Counted from the stretch's first letter, positions 39,491 through 48,812 are shown. The stretch is 64,000 nucleotides of DNA from Caulobacteraceae bacterium (GCA_030446805.1 JAUJMO010000002.1:473787-537786); one strand, 5' to 3'. The notes: generated by a model from the letters alone, not told the origin. Translations and numbers: made by a program.

Positions 39491-39770
39491 ACCCCCTCCC
39501 GCTGTTGGTCGGCTTGAACCATCACCCGGCGACGCCGTTGGTCGGCCTGTCGACCCATCCAGAGCGCGCGGGCCTATGCCGCAGGGCCTTGTAGCCGACC
39601 CGCTTCCCACGTCCACTGGCCTCAACCAAACCGAAAGGCCCCGCGCGCATGGATGGTTCATACGCGTGAGGAAGCGGCTCGTGCTGCATGAGGCGAGAGA
39701 TGTCGAAGGAGGAGCCGCTGACGGCGCCGGCGAAGTTGGTTCAGGTCACGCGCCTCGCCCCGGTCCGCTG

Positions 39771-40856
39771 GTGAGGGAGGCTGCCGGCCTGCAGATCACG
39801 CCCGTCATCATGGTGGGCGGGGCGGGCACCCGTTTGTGGCCCCTCTCGCGCCGGAGCCGGCCCAAGCAATTCCACGCGCTGCTCGGAAACCAATCGCTGC
39901 TGCAGACCACCGCCGAGCGCGTGGGCGGAAGCGCCGCCGCGGCCAACTTCCTGCCGCCCATCGTGGTCACGGGCGAAGCCCACGCGGCGATGGTGCGCGA
40001 ACAGCTGGAGGGACGGCCGCTCGGCCGGCTCGTTCTGGAGCCCCTCGGGCGGAGCACGGCGCCCTGCGCCGTGATCGCGGCGGTGCTCGCCGGGGCGGGA
40101 GACCCCGAGGCCTTGATCCTGTTGCTGCCGTCCGATCACTTCATCGCCGATGCGCCTGGATTCAGGCGCGCCGTGGCCGAAGCCGCGCCGGCGGCGACGG
40201 CGGGGGCGCTGGTGACCTTCGGCGTGAGGCCCACGCGGCCCGAGACGGGCTATGGCTACATCCTTGCGCAAGGACAGGGCGCCGTGCGTCCGGTGGAGCG
40301 GTTCGTGGAGAAGCCGGACGCCGCCACCGCTGCGGCCTATCTGGCCGACGGCCGATACTTCTGGAACGCGGGCGTCTTTCTGATGCGGGCGGACCGGCTG
40401 CTGGAGGAGATGGGCCGGTACCGGCCCCACATCCTGCAAAGCGCTCGCCGAGCGCTTGAGGGGGCCCAAGAGGTTGAAGGGGCGCTCCGGCTGGATCGTG
40501 AGGCCCTGGAGGCCTGCGCCTCCGAGTCGCTGGACTATGCGGTGATGGAGCAGACCACCCGTGCGGTGATGGCTCCGATCGACGTGGGCTGGTCGGACAT
40601 CGGCGGTTTCGACGCGCTCTGGGAAGCGGCGGCCAAGGATGCGGGCGGGAACGCGGTGAGCGGTGACGCCGTGCTCGTGGACACTCGCGGCAGCTTCGTC
40701 AGCAGCGACGGCCCGACCGTGGCCGTGCTGGGCGGCCTCGAGCTGGTGGTCGTGGTCCGCGACGGCGTGGTGCTGATCGTGCCGCGGGACCGGGCGCAAG
40801 ACGTCAAGAAGGTCGTGGATGAACTCCGCACCCGGGGGCGCGAAGACCTGCTCTGA
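39771..40856 (+). CDS. manC: Mannose-1-phosphate guanylyltransferase
   Basis: The ~361-residue protein forms GDP-mannose from mannose-1-phosphate and GTP. MVGGAGTRLWPLSRRSRPKQ is the pyrophosphorylase signature, FVEKPDAATAAAYLADGRYFWNAGVFL the substrate-binding region, and VGWSDIGGFDALWE lies near the end. There is no C-terminal phosphomannose isomerase domain. GTG 39771 is the best start: it begins five codons before LQITPVIMVGG; the frame is open upstream but looks non-coding, and no strong ribosome-binding site is seen. It converges on gmhB. Confidence 0.92.
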   Translation: MREAAGLQITPVIMVGGAGTRLWPLSRRSRPKQFHALLGNQSLLQTTAERVGGSAAAANFLPPIVVTGEAHAAMVREQLEGRPLGRLVLEPLGRSTAPCAVIAAVLAGAGDPEALILLLPSDHFIADAPGFRRAVAEAAPAATAGALVTFGVRPTRPETGYGYILAQGQGAVRPVERFVEKPDAATAAAYLADGRYFWNAGVFLMRADRLLEEMGRYRPHILQSARRALEGAQEVEGALRLDREALEACASESLDYAVMEQTTRAVMAPIDVGWSDIGGFDALWEAAAKDAGGNAVSGDAVLVDTRGSFVSSDGPTVAVLGGLELVVVVRDGVVLIVPRDRAQDVKKVVDELRTRGREDLL

Positions 40857-41363
40857 TCAGGGGGCGAGGAGACGCCTCACGACGACGGACAGGTCGCCGC
40901 CATCGTAGGCCACGCCGCGGACCCCGGCGCGACGCGCCGCCTCAAGGTCGCTGGGCTTGTCGCCGATCATCACGGAACCGGCGCGATCCACCGGGTGCTC
41001 CGCCATGGCGCGGAGCAGCATGCCTGGATTGGGCTTGCGATCCGGGTGGTCGGGGTGGCGCCACTGGGGCCTCACCGCATCGGGGTGGAAGGGACAGCTG
41101 TAAAAGGCGTCGATGCGGGCGCCGGCCTCCGCCAGCTGTTCGGCCATGGCGGCATGGAAGGCCGCCACCGCCTCAGGCCCGAACAGCCCCCGTGCAACGC
41201 CCGACTGGTTGGTCGCCACGAACACCCACCACCCGGCCTCATTGGCGAGTCGCACGGCTTCCCGCGCGCCGGGCGTCCAGCGCAGGTCTTCCACGCGGTG
41301 CGGGTAGCCGATGTCCTCATTGAGCACCCCGTCGCGATCGAGAAACAGGGCCGGCCGTCTCAT
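40857..41363 (-). CDS. gmhB: D-glycero-D-manno-heptose-1,7-bisphosphate phosphatase-like HAD protein
   Basis: The 168-residue HAD-superfamily phosphatase has FLDRDGVLN (nucleophile Asp in motif I), ATNQSGVARG (motif II) and MIGDKPSDLEAA (motif IV), matching GmhB, which dephosphorylates heptose bisphosphate during LPS core or glycan precursor synthesis. The zinc loop is reduced: CPFHPD is present, but the second pair of Cys residues is replaced by RHPDHPD. Its ATG overlaps the mnmC stop. Confidence 0.87.
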   Translation of the reverse strand: MRRPALFLDRDGVLNEDIGYPHRVEDLRWTPGAREAVRLANEAGWWVFVATNQSGVARGLFGPEAVAAFHAAMAEQLAEAGARIDAFYSCPFHPDAVRPQWRHPDHPDRKPNPGMLLRAMAEHPVDRAGSVMIGDKPSDLEAARRAGVRGVAYDGGDLSVVVRRLLAP

Positions 41364-43114
41364 GCGCGAGCCTGCCGACGGGCCGCCCGGGCGATGAAGC
41401 GGGCGGGGTCGACCGCCTCCGCGAGATCACGGGGCAGGGGAGAGGGGGCTCCCACAGCCAGGGCCGCCACGTGCTCGGCGAGGAGGGGGGCTGTGGTGAA
41501 TCCGCGACCGCCGAGCCCGCTCAGGACGAAGTGGTCGGGCCGCCCGGGCACGGCGCCCGCGAGCGGCAGGCGGTCGGGCGTTGCGGCCCGCAGGCTGGCG
41601 CGGGCGGCGAGGGGGCCCCCGCGGACCGCGTCGGCCAGCTCCGGCAAACGCTGGGCCAAGGTTCCGAGGTTGAGCAGGTCGTCCGCGGGCGTGGTCGCGA
41701 TGTCTTCGGAGCCCCGAGCGTGCGTGGCGCCGAACAGGACGCCTCCGTCGGCCAGGGGCAGGACGTAACCCCCCCAGCTCGCGGGAAGCCCGGGCAGCTG
41801 CACGCGATCGGTCCAGCTCGCCTGACCGCGGACGGGTTGGAGCAAGCCCGGCTCCAGCCACGCCCGCGTCTCGACGCCCGCGGCGATGCAGATGATCTCA
41901 TGCGCGCCATCGCCGGCCGGCCGCCCATCCGCACTCCCCAGCCAGACCTCGCGCACCGCGGCCGGGGAGATGGTGAGAGCGTCACGCAGGAACAGGGCGA
42001 GCGGGGCCGGCGCGCCCAGCCTGGCCTGCGCCTCCGCAGGGCCTAAGGGCGCCAGCGCCCCGGGGCGGAACAGGTCGGCCCCCGCCAGGACGGCGTGGCG
42101 AGCCTCGTCCTTGGCGCTGGACCCGAGGCGTAGCGCCCCTTCGGCGATCACGGCTTCGGCGGTTTCGGCGGTGTAAAGGTCCACGGCTCGGGCGAAGGCC
42201 TGGGCGTAGAGGCGCGCCGCCGGGCCGCCTCCGGCGTCCAGCCTGGGTGAGACCAGCGCCGCCGGGTTGCCCGAAGCTCCACCGGCGGGCGCCGGATCCA
42301 CGACCCTGCAGGGCGCCCCCAGGCGGGCGAAGGCTCGCGCAAGCGCCGCGCCCGCTATGCCCGAGCCCAGCACCGTCGCCTGCCGGGGCGGAGCGGGGAT
42401 CCGGGGGGCGCCCGGGAGGCGCCCTTCCAGCCTTTCGCGCTTGCCGCCATGCCCGGGCGCCCGGGTCAGGCTCCAGCCCCGCCCCTCCAGTCCGCGGCGC
42501 ACGGCGCCCGCGACGGTGAAGGTGGCGAGGCGGGCGTCGGGGTTCGAACGGGCGGTGACCAGGTCCAGCACCTCCGGCCGCCACATCTGCGGGTTCCGCG
42601 AAGGTGCGAAGCCGTCCAGGAACCAGGCGTCGGCCGGCCCGCTCCAGGCCGCCAGGGCCTGGCCCGCCTCGGCCGTCGCCACGTCGAGGATCACGCCCAG
42701 CCGGGGCCACTCATACCGCTCGAAACCGCGCGCCTGGCCCGGCCAGCGGGTCAGCAGAGGCGCCGCGAGCTCAAGCACCTCCGGGAATGCGGCCAAGGCG
42801 CGGGCGGCCTCCGCAGGGCGCAGGGGGTGAGCCTCAACGCTGAACAGGTGCAGGCGGGCGTCGAGGGGGCGCGCATCGCGCCAGAGCTGCAGCAGCGCCA
42901 GGATGTTCAGCCCTGTGCCGAAGCCGAGTTCGGCCACGGTGAAGCGGCGCCGGCCCGCCCAGGTCCGAGGCAGGCCGCAGCCCCGGAGAAAGACGGTGCG
43001 GCTCTCGGCCAGACCGTCGGAAGCGTAGTAGATGTCGTCGAAGAGGGTGGAGCGCGGCCGTCCATCTTCGGACCAGGCCAGCTCAGCGATGGCGTTCGAA
43101 GACTGACCGCTCAT
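41360..43114 (-). CDS. mnmC: Bifunctional tRNA 5-methylaminomethyl-2-thiouridine biosynthesis protein MnmC
   Basis: The 584-residue protein joins two enzymes acting on tRNA wobble uridine. Residues 1 to about 240 are the SAM methyltransferase part (MnmC2), with FDDIYYASDGLAESRTVFL, ELGFGTGLNIL and DAWFLDGFAPSRNP. From about residue 245 is the FAD oxidoreductase part (MnmC1), with the dinucleotide motif GSGIAGAALARA and a C-terminal LSGLGGRGFTTAPLLAE. The oxidase removes the carboxymethyl group from cmnm5U and the methylase completes mnm5U. gmhB is downstream in overlapping ATGA. Confidence 0.95.
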   Translation of the reverse strand: MSGQSSNAIAELAWSEDGRPRSTLFDDIYYASDGLAESRTVFLRGCGLPRTWAGRRRFTVAELGFGTGLNILALLQLWRDARPLDARLHLFSVEAHPLRPAEAARALAAFPEVLELAAPLLTRWPGQARGFERYEWPRLGVILDVATAEAGQALAAWSGPADAWFLDGFAPSRNPQMWRPEVLDLVTARSNPDARLATFTVAGAVRRGLEGRGWSLTRAPGHGGKRERLEGRLPGAPRIPAPPRQATVLGSGIAGAALARAFARLGAPCRVVDPAPAGGASGNPAALVSPRLDAGGGPAARLYAQAFARAVDLYTAETAEAVIAEGALRLGSSAKDEARHAVLAGADLFRPGALAPLGPAEAQARLGAPAPLALFLRDALTISPAAVREVWLGSADGRPAGDGAHEIICIAAGVETRAWLEPGLLQPVRGQASWTDRVQLPGLPASWGGYVLPLADGGVLFGATHARGSEDIATTPADDLLNLGTLAQRLPELADAVRGGPLAARASLRAATPDRLPLAGAVPGRPDHFVLSGLGGRGFTTAPLLAEHVAALAVGAPSPLPRDLAEAVDPARFIARAARRQARA

Positions 43115-43116
43115 AG

Positions 43117-43146
43117 GAAAAGGGCCGCCCCTTGCGGAGCGGCCCT
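43117..43146 (-). terminator. Rho-independent terminator after the Thr/Gly-rich lipoprotein gene
   Basis: Read on the - strand, GGGCCGCTCC, loop GCAA and GGGGCGGCCC make a ten-pair stem (with one G-T-like mismatch near the loop) followed by TTTTC. It lies 24 bases beyond the stop of the 130-residue lipoprotein gene and directly before the mnmC start, so mnmC must use its own promoter within this short space or read-through. Confidence 0.8.
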
Positions 43147-43169
43147 CTCGCTAGGTGCGAACCTGACGC

Positions 43170-43562
43170 TTACTGGGGCGTCGTGGTCGTGGTGGTGGCG
43201 GTGTCGGTGGTCGTCGTGCCGCCGGTCGTGCCGGTCGTGCCCGTCGTGCCGCCCGTGGTCGTCGTGCCGCCCGTCGTGGTGCCCGCGCCCATGGTGTCGG
43301 TCGTGCCGCCCGTGGTCGTCGCGCCGCCCGTGGTGGTCGTGCCGGACATCATCGGATCGGTCGCGCCGCCCGTGGTGGCTCCGGTGGTCGCGCCGGCGTC
43401 CGTGCCCATGGCGTCGGCGGCCGGGGCTTCGGTGGTCGTGGTGGCTTCGGTGGTGGCGCTGGCTTCGCCTTCTTCACCGCCTTGGCCGCCGCAAGCCGCG
43501 ACGGACAGAGCCGCAACAGCCACGCCGGCCACAAGCATCTTACGCAGAATTTCGGAGGTCAT
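43170..43562 (-). CDS. Thr/Gly-rich low-complexity lipoprotein
   Basis: The 130-residue protein starts with a lipoprotein signal (LVAGVAVAALSVAACGG, lipobox S-V-A-A-C-like; Cys at about residue 24). The rest is almost entirely Thr and Gly, with TTGG, TTTTGG and GGATT repeats and a run of Thr before the C-terminal PQ. It has no folded domain that I recognise. It could be a surface-exposed spacer anchored in the outer membrane. A terminator follows, and the ATG is preceded by a Gly/Ala-rich AGGAGG-like CTCCAAGGG region on the opposite strand. Confidence 0.7.
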   Translation of the reverse strand: MTSEILRKMLVAGVAVAALSVAACGGQGGEEGEASATTEATTTTEAPAADAMGTDAGATTGATTGGATDPMMSGTTTTGGATTTGGTTDTMGAGTTTGGTTTTGGTTGTTGTTGGTTTTDTATTTTTTPQ

Positions 43563-43737
43563 GATCCAGTCCCTTGGAGGAGGTTAGAGCGCAATCGGAT
43601 TGCTGCCCCGCGCCCATGGCTCCTGTGCCCGCTTTTTCAGCGGGCTGCAAGTGGGCGGAAAAGCGGCATTGCGCCGATGGGCACTATGCCCGGGAGGACG
43701 CAAAATGGCAAGCGGCCGATTATCCTTAAGCCCCGAA

Positions 43738-44604
43738 TCAGGCCGCTTCCGCCGTGCTCAACGCTTCTTCGAGTTCGAGGAAGGAGGGCTGAGCCGCGCT
43801 GGGGACATTGCCCCGGCCGATCTCCACCGAAATCTGGGCGGCGTTGCCGTGCAAGTGCGCCACCATCACCGACTGGATGATGCGATAAAAGGCGCCTTCC
43901 TCGTCGACGATAGCCTTGAGCCGCGCCGCGATCGGCCCGACCAAGCCATAGGCCAGGAACACGCCCAGGAAGGTGCCCACCAGCGCCCCGCCGATCATGC
44001 CGCCCAGCACTTCGGGAGGCTCGGTGATCGAGCCCATGGTCTTGATGACGCCCAGCACGGCGGCCACGATGCCCAGGGCGGGAAGAGCGTCGGCCAAGCT
44101 CTGCAGGGCGTGGGCGGGCTCCAAGGCCTCGTGGTGGTGCTTTTCCTGCTGCTTCTCCATGGCGTCCTCCACCTGGTGGGGGTCCTCCATGTTCATGGTC
44201 ATCATGCGCAGGGTGTCGCAGATGAAGTCCACGGCGAAGTGGTCCTTCAGGATCTTCGGGTATTTGGAGAATATGGGGCTTTCCGCCGGCTTCTCGATGT
44301 GGCTCTCAAGGGCGATCACGCCCTTGGTCTTCATGGTCTTGGTGAGCTGAAACAGCAGGCTCAGCAGGTCGCGGTAATCCTGCGCTTTCCACTTGGGTCC
44401 GGCGAAGGTCTTGGCGAAGCCGCCCAGGGTGGCCTTGATCACCCGTGGGCTGTTGGAGATCAGAAAGGCCGCCACACCCGCGCCGCCGATGGCCATCATC
44501 TCGTGGGGCAGGGCATGCAGGATGACGCCGAACTTGCCGCCGGAGATCACATAGCTCCCGAACACCATGGAGAACAGCACGACAATGCCGATGATCTGGA
44601 ACAT
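43738..44604 (-). CDS. motA: Flagellar motor stator protein MotA
   Basis: The 288-residue inner-membrane protein has four helices (about 1-22, 33-52, 173-195, 203-225). The cytoplasmic region between helices 2 and 3 is typical, and LADALPALGIVAAVLGVIKTMG with the conserved Pro is the stator signature. With MotB it forms the proton channel that turns the flagellum. MotB is not in this window. No other flagellar gene is near; in Caulobacter motA and motB are also separate. Confidence 0.96.
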   Translation of the reverse strand: MFQIIGIVVLFSMVFGSYVISGGKFGVILHALPHEMMAIGGAGVAAFLISNSPRVIKATLGGFAKTFAGPKWKAQDYRDLLSLLFQLTKTMKTKGVIALESHIEKPAESPIFSKYPKILKDHFAVDFICDTLRMMTMNMEDPHQVEDAMEKQQEKHHHEALEPAHALQSLADALPALGIVAAVLGVIKTMGSITEPPEVLGGMIGGALVGTFLGVFLAYGLVGPIAARLKAIVDEEGAFYRIIQSVMVAHLHGNAAQISVEIGRGNVPSAAQPSFLELEEALSTAEAA

Positions 44605-44664
44605 GGGGTCGCGCAGCCTTGGGATGGGAACAGCGGCACAGTGTTGGTTAATGCTTAAGGGCAG

Positions 44665-45840
44665 GTGAGCGACACAGCTCGCCGACGCCGCCCGATGCGG
44701 GTGTGCGCCCTCGTGAACGGAAGGCCCACGCCGGACCCCATGCTGTCGCTAGTGATCTGCACCTTGAACGAAGGCGAGGCGATCGGGCCGCTGCTGGACG
44801 AGACCCGGGCCGCCCTTGGGGCCGCGCTGGGACACTCGGGGTTCGAGATCATCGTCGTGGACGACGATTCCAGCGACGGCACGGGACCGGCGGTGCAGGC
44901 GGCTGCGGCGCAGGACTCGCGCGTTCGCCTGATCGTGCGGAAGGGGGTGCGGGGCCTGGCTTCGGCCGCGGTGCGGGGCTGGGACGAGGCGGGGGGCGAG
45001 GTGCTGGCCTTGATGGACGGCGACGGCCAGCATGACCCCGCCCTGATACCCCGTCTCGCCGCGGCGGTGAGCGAAGGCGGCGCCGAGCTCGCCATCGGCT
45101 CGCGCTACATGTCGGACGCCGGGTCGGGCTTGACCGGCCGGCGGCACTGGATCAGCCGAGCGGCCACCCGCATGGCCGGCCTGGTGCTTCGGGCGCCTTT
45201 GCGCGATCCCATGAGCGGCTGTTTCGCCATGCGGCGCAACTGGTACGAGGCCGCTCGCCCCAAGCTGTCCACGGTGGGCTTCAAAATCCTGCTGGATCTG
45301 GTGGCCTCCAGTCCAAGGGCGCCGCGCATCGCCGAGCTGGCCACGGCGCTCCGACCTCGGCGGGGCGGCGAGTCCAAGCTGGACCTCCGCGTGATGCTGG
45401 ATCTGGCCAGCCTCTTGATCGAAAAGCGGACGGGCAGGCTGATCCCCTCCCGGTTCGTGGAGTTCAGCTTGGTGGGCGCCTCCGGCGTGCTGGTGAACTT
45501 GACCGTGCTGGCCCTGCTGGGTGCGCTCCCGTTCTGGGCGGCCTTCGGCATCGCCACGGTGGTGGCCATGACCTCCAATTATTGGCTCAACACCCTGCTC
45601 ACCTATCGGGACCAGCGGCTGCGCGGGTGGCTGCGCTGGCGAGGACTGTTGATGTTCTATCTGGCCTGTTCGGGCGGGGCGCTGCTGGGGCAGGGGGTCG
45701 GAAACGGCCTTTTGGTTGCGGGCGCGCCGCGCGCGCTGGCCGGTCTGGCGGGCGCCTTGTCCGGCGGCGTGTGGAACTATCTGGCCACTCGATGGATGAT
45801 CTGGGGCGCCGAGCGACGCCGTCCGGCCGGAGCTTCCTGA
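44665..45840 (+). CDS. GT2 glycosyltransferase fused to a GtrA-like membrane domain
   Basis: The protein is about 391 residues from GTG 44665, or about 366 from ATG 44740, where the first conserved strand LSLVICTLNEGEAIG begins. The N-terminal half is a dolichyl-phosphate-mannose-synthase-like GT2 domain with IIVVDDDSSDGT and LALMDGDGQHDP (DXD-type). From about residue 265 four hydrophobic segments match GtrA (VEFSLVGASGVLVNLTVLALL, MTSNYWLNTLLTYRD). Such fusions make and flip polyprenyl-phosphate sugars for glycan decoration. It is divergent from motA. Of the possible starts, 44665 has AAGGG upstream with a short spacer. Confidence 0.87.
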   Translation: MSDTARRRRPMRVCALVNGRPTPDPMLSLVICTLNEGEAIGPLLDETRAALGAALGHSGFEIIVVDDDSSDGTGPAVQAAAAQDSRVRLIVRKGVRGLASAAVRGWDEAGGEVLALMDGDGQHDPALIPRLAAAVSEGGAELAIGSRYMSDAGSGLTGRRHWISRAATRMAGLVLRAPLRDPMSGCFAMRRNWYEAARPKLSTVGFKILLDLVASSPRAPRIAELATALRPRRGGESKLDLRVMLDLASLLIEKRTGRLIPSRFVEFSLVGASGVLVNLTVLALLGALPFWAAFGIATVVAMTSNYWLNTLLTYRDQRLRGWLRWRGLLMFYLACSGGALLGQGVGNGLLVAGAPRALAGLAGALSGGVWNYLATRWMIWGAERRRPAGAS

Positions 45841-45845
45841 CGCCC

Positions 45846-47108
45846 TTGACCCATGCCGAGCCTACCCCCAGCCGGCCGCGCGGCGACTTCGCCATCCTGT
45901 TCGCGGTGCTCATGATCGTGGCGGCGGGGAACACGGCGCTGCAGGCGGTCCTGCCGGCCATCGGCCGCGAGCTCGGCCTGAGCGACACCCTGGTGACGGG
46001 GGTCTTCTCCTTGTCGGCCATCCTGTGGGCGGTGACGGCTCCCATGTGGGCGCGGGCGTCCGACCGACGCGGCCGCAAGCCCCTGATCCAGATGGGGCTG
46101 AGCGGGTTCGTCGTCTCCATGGTCGGCTTCGGCCTGGTGGTCGAGGGTGGATTGCGCGGCTGGCTGGGCCCGGCCGCAGTGTTCACGGGGCTGATGCTGG
46201 CGCGGGGGCTGTTCGGCTTCCTGGGCTCGGCCTCGGCGCCGGCGGCCCAGGCCTATGTGGCCGAGCGCACCGCACCCGAAGCGCGCACCAACGCGCTTGC
46301 GACCCTGGCCTCGGCCTTCGGGCTGGGCACGGTGCTGGGACCGGCCATCGCCCCCTTCATGGCCCTGCCGCCGATCGGCCTGATCGGGCCCGTGTTCGGC
46401 TCCGCGATCCTGGCCGCCGTCGTGCTGGTGGTCGTGACCCGCGGACTGCCCAACCCACGGCCGACGGCAGAGCGTCAAGCCACGACCCCGGGGCGGCGAG
46501 GGCTGTGGCGCGACGCCCGCGTCCGTCCGTTCCTGGTCTACGCCTTCGGTCTGGTCAGCATCCAGGCGGTGAACATCGCCAGCCTCGGGTTCCTGGTGAT
46601 CGACACGGTGGCCCTGCCGCCCGCCCGCGCCCAGACCTTTGTGGGCGCCGCCCTCATGGCCGGCGCCGTCTGCGGCCTGCTGGCCCAATGGGGGCTGATC
46701 CGGATGCTGCACATGAGCCCGCGCTCGCTGATGCGCTGGGGCGCGGGATTGGCCGCGCTGGGCAATCTGACGCTTTCGGTCGCGCCCGACTTCGGCACGG
46801 TTGTGTTCAGCTACGGCCTGATGAGCATCGGCTTCGGCTTCGCCCGCCCGGGCTTCACGGCGGGAGCCTCCTTGGCCGTGGAGGAAGGCGAGCAGGGTTC
46901 GGTCGCGGGCGCGCTGACCGCAGTGATCGGGGCGGCCTTTGTGGTCTCTCCAGTGGCGGGCGTGGCCTTGTACGAAGTGTGGCGGCCCGCGCCGTTCCTG
47001 ATGAACGCGACCTTCTGCCTGGCGCTGCTCGCCTATGCGCTCAAGAACGGGGCCTTGCAGGCGGCCCGGTCTCCCGCCGAGCCCCTGTCAGGGCTGGACC
47101 ATCACTAG
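45846..47108 (+). CDS. MFS transporter (TetA/drug-efflux type)
   Basis: The ~420-residue protein has twelve membrane segments. The loop RASDRRGRKPLIQMGLSG is the MFS motif A (G-x-x-x-D-R-x-G-R-K), and ARGLFGFLGSASAPAAQAYVAERT matches the DHA1 efflux branch. The substrate is unknown. TTG 45846 is the likely start because the first ATG, 45912, falls inside helix 1 and no other in-frame start codon is near. It follows the glycosyltransferase stop by 5 bases and converges on the transglycosylase gene, sharing CTAG. Confidence 0.85.
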   Translation: MTHAEPTPSRPRGDFAILFAVLMIVAAGNTALQAVLPAIGRELGLSDTLVTGVFSLSAILWAVTAPMWARASDRRGRKPLIQMGLSGFVVSMVGFGLVVEGGLRGWLGPAAVFTGLMLARGLFGFLGSASAPAAQAYVAERTAPEARTNALATLASAFGLGTVLGPAIAPFMALPPIGLIGPVFGSAILAAVVLVVVTRGLPNPRPTAERQATTPGRRGLWRDARVRPFLVYAFGLVSIQAVNIASLGFLVIDTVALPPARAQTFVGAALMAGAVCGLLAQWGLIRMLHMSPRSLMRWGAGLAALGNLTLSVAPDFGTVVFSYGLMSIGFGFARPGFTAGASLAVEEGEQGSVAGALTAVIGAAFVVSPVAGVALYEVWRPAPFLMNATFCLALLAYALKNGALQAARSPAEPLSGLDHH

Positions 47109-48406
47109 AGCCGCGCTTCGGCCTTGAGCGCCGCCACCGTGGCGGCGTCCACATAGCCGTCGGCCGGCCGGCCGCGGGACTTCTGCCAGTTGCGAACGGC
47201 GGCCCGCGTTCCGGCCCCGATCACCCCGTCGATGGGGCCTGCATCGAAGCCCAGCTGGGTCAGGGCGGCCTGCACGGCGCGCCGATCGGCCAGCGACATC
47301 GGCTGCTCGGCCGGCCAGGGGGTCCGCAGCGGCGGCGCCCCGCGAAGCCCGTCGGCGATCAAACCCACCGCCAAGGCGTAGGAGGTGGAGTTGTTGTAGG
47401 CGCGGATCGCCATGTGGTTGGGAAAGGTGAGGAAGGCCGGCCCGCGTGCGCCTGCCGGCAGGATCAGCCGGGCCTCGCTGTCCGCATCCACGCTGCTCCA
47501 CGGTCGGCCGTCGGCCCGCCGCACCCCGCGCGCGGCCCAGTCGGTGGGGCGGAGCGCGGTCGTTTCCGAGACGGAATAGTCGAAGCCGGGCGGGAGCAGC
47601 ACCTCGACCGCCCAGGATCCGCCGCGCTTCCAGCCGGCGTTGGACAGGAGGTTGGCGGCCGAATGCAGGGCGTCGGCCTCCGAATTCCAGATGTCGCGAT
47701 CGCCGTCCCCATCGCCGTCCACGGCCAGGCGGAGATAGGTCTCGGGGATGAATTGTGTGTGGCCCATGGCGCCGGCCCAGGAGCCCCGGAGTTGGGCGCG
47801 CGTGGCGTCGCCGCGGGCGATCATGCGTGCGGCGGCGATCAGCTGGGTTTCGGCCCACTCGCGGCGGCGGCCCTGGGCGGCCAGGGTGGCCAGGGAGCGG
47901 ATCACGTCCTGGTCGCCTTTGATCTTCCCGTAGGCGGTCTCCATGCCCCAGATCGCGGTCACGATCTCGGCGGGCACGCCGTAGCGGCCCTCCAGGCTGG
48001 ACAGCGCCGGGGCCCGTTCGCGCGCCTGGCGCCCAAGCGCGATGCGGTCGGCGCCCACCGTGCGCTGGATGTAGTCGCCCACCGGCCGTGAGAACTCCGG
48101 CTGGCCCAGGTCGGAGGTGAGCACGCGGGCGTCGGGCGTGAGCCCGGCCAGCTCGCGCGCCAGGATGGCTTGCACATCGGCCGGAGCGCGCCGCAGGAAG
48201 TCGCTCCGCCAGGCGTCGAAGGCCATGTCCCCCGAGGGCGTGGGCGACTGGGCGTAGCCGGTGGCCGGGCGCGGGGGCGGCGCGGGCTCTCGAGGCGGGG
48301 GGGGCGGGGAGCCCGTCTGCATCGGGGGTGGCGCACTGGGGATCGAGGAAGCGCATCCCGCAAGGAGCAGAAGGCTGGACCAGACGAAAAGGCGGTGACG
48401 AGTCAT
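47105..48406 (-). CDS. Lytic murein transglycosylase (MltB family) with peptidoglycan-binding domain
   Basis: The 433-residue lipoprotein (LLLLAGC lipobox, Cys about residue 18) has a Pro-rich linker, an SLT_2/MltB catalytic domain with Glu in AIWGMETAYGK (about residue 160) and GAMGHTQFIPETYLRLAVDG, and a C-terminal PG_binding_1 domain (ALTQLGFDAGPIDGVIGAGT). It cleaves the glycan strands of peptidoglycan from the periplasmic face of the outer membrane. ATG 48406 is the first start beside the signal peptide. Confidence 0.93.
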   Translation of the reverse strand: MTRHRLFVWSSLLLLAGCASSIPSAPPPMQTGSPPPPPREPAPPPRPATGYAQSPTPSGDMAFDAWRSDFLRRAPADVQAILARELAGLTPDARVLTSDLGQPEFSRPVGDYIQRTVGADRIALGRQARERAPALSSLEGRYGVPAEIVTAIWGMETAYGKIKGDQDVIRSLATLAAQGRRREWAETQLIAAARMIARGDATRAQLRGSWAGAMGHTQFIPETYLRLAVDGDGDGDRDIWNSEADALHSAANLLSNAGWKRGGSWAVEVLLPPGFDYSVSETTALRPTDWAARGVRRADGRPWSSVDADSEARLILPAGARGPAFLTFPNHMAIRAYNNSTSYALAVGLIADGLRGAPPLRTPWPAEQPMSLADRRAVQAALTQLGFDAGPIDGVIGAGTRAAVRNWQKSRGRPADGYVDAATVAALKAEARL

Positions 48407-48559
48407 GAAGTCCACCTTACACCGTTCCGTCATGAACGGAGGCTGTCGCGCCGACGTTGACTCAAATGTGAGCGGGCGCTATTTCAGCCGACTTCCGGGC
48501 GCGACGCCGATCCATGGCGCGCGCCTTCTGTTTTGAATCCCCATCGCCAGGTCGTCCCC

Positions 48560-48685
48560 ATGAAGGTCCGCAGCTCGCTCAAGTCGCTGAAGACCCGCCA
48601 CCGCGACTGCAAGATCGTGCGCCGCAAAGGCGTGGTCTATGTGATCAACAAGACCGACCCCCGCTTCAAGGCCAAGCAGGGCTGA
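48560..48685 (+). CDS. rpmJ: 50S ribosomal protein L36
   Basis: The 41-residue [23 protein letters not shown] then [21 protein letters not shown] is ribosomal protein L36 of the type usual in Proteobacteria, with a single Cys (the zinc-free form). It is a short basic component of the large subunit. It stands alone between the transglycosylase and gapR, away from the main ribosomal operon, as is common for this type in Alphaproteobacteria. Confidence 0.97.
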   Translation: MKVRSSLKSLKTRHRDCKIVRRKGVVYVINKTDPRFKAKQG

Positions 48686-48812
48686 TCACCCGTGCCGTTG
48701 GCGGCGCCCATCCGTCCACAGCTTCTCGCAACTTATCCCTTTGCCGGGCGAATCCCGGGCCGCTAAGGGTCTAGGCCCAGATCACTCGCTTCTCTGGCGA
48801 ACGGAGTTCCCC

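Noticed and set aside
44651..44661. TTAA-N3-TTAA resembling a CtrA site near motA
   Set aside because: CtrA sites need a seven-base spacer (TTAA-N7-TTAA); the spacing here is three.
46025..48091. 688-codon + strand frame across the MFS and transglycosylase genes
   Set aside because: It covers two genes of opposite orientation, both with recognised domains, and has no domain of its own.
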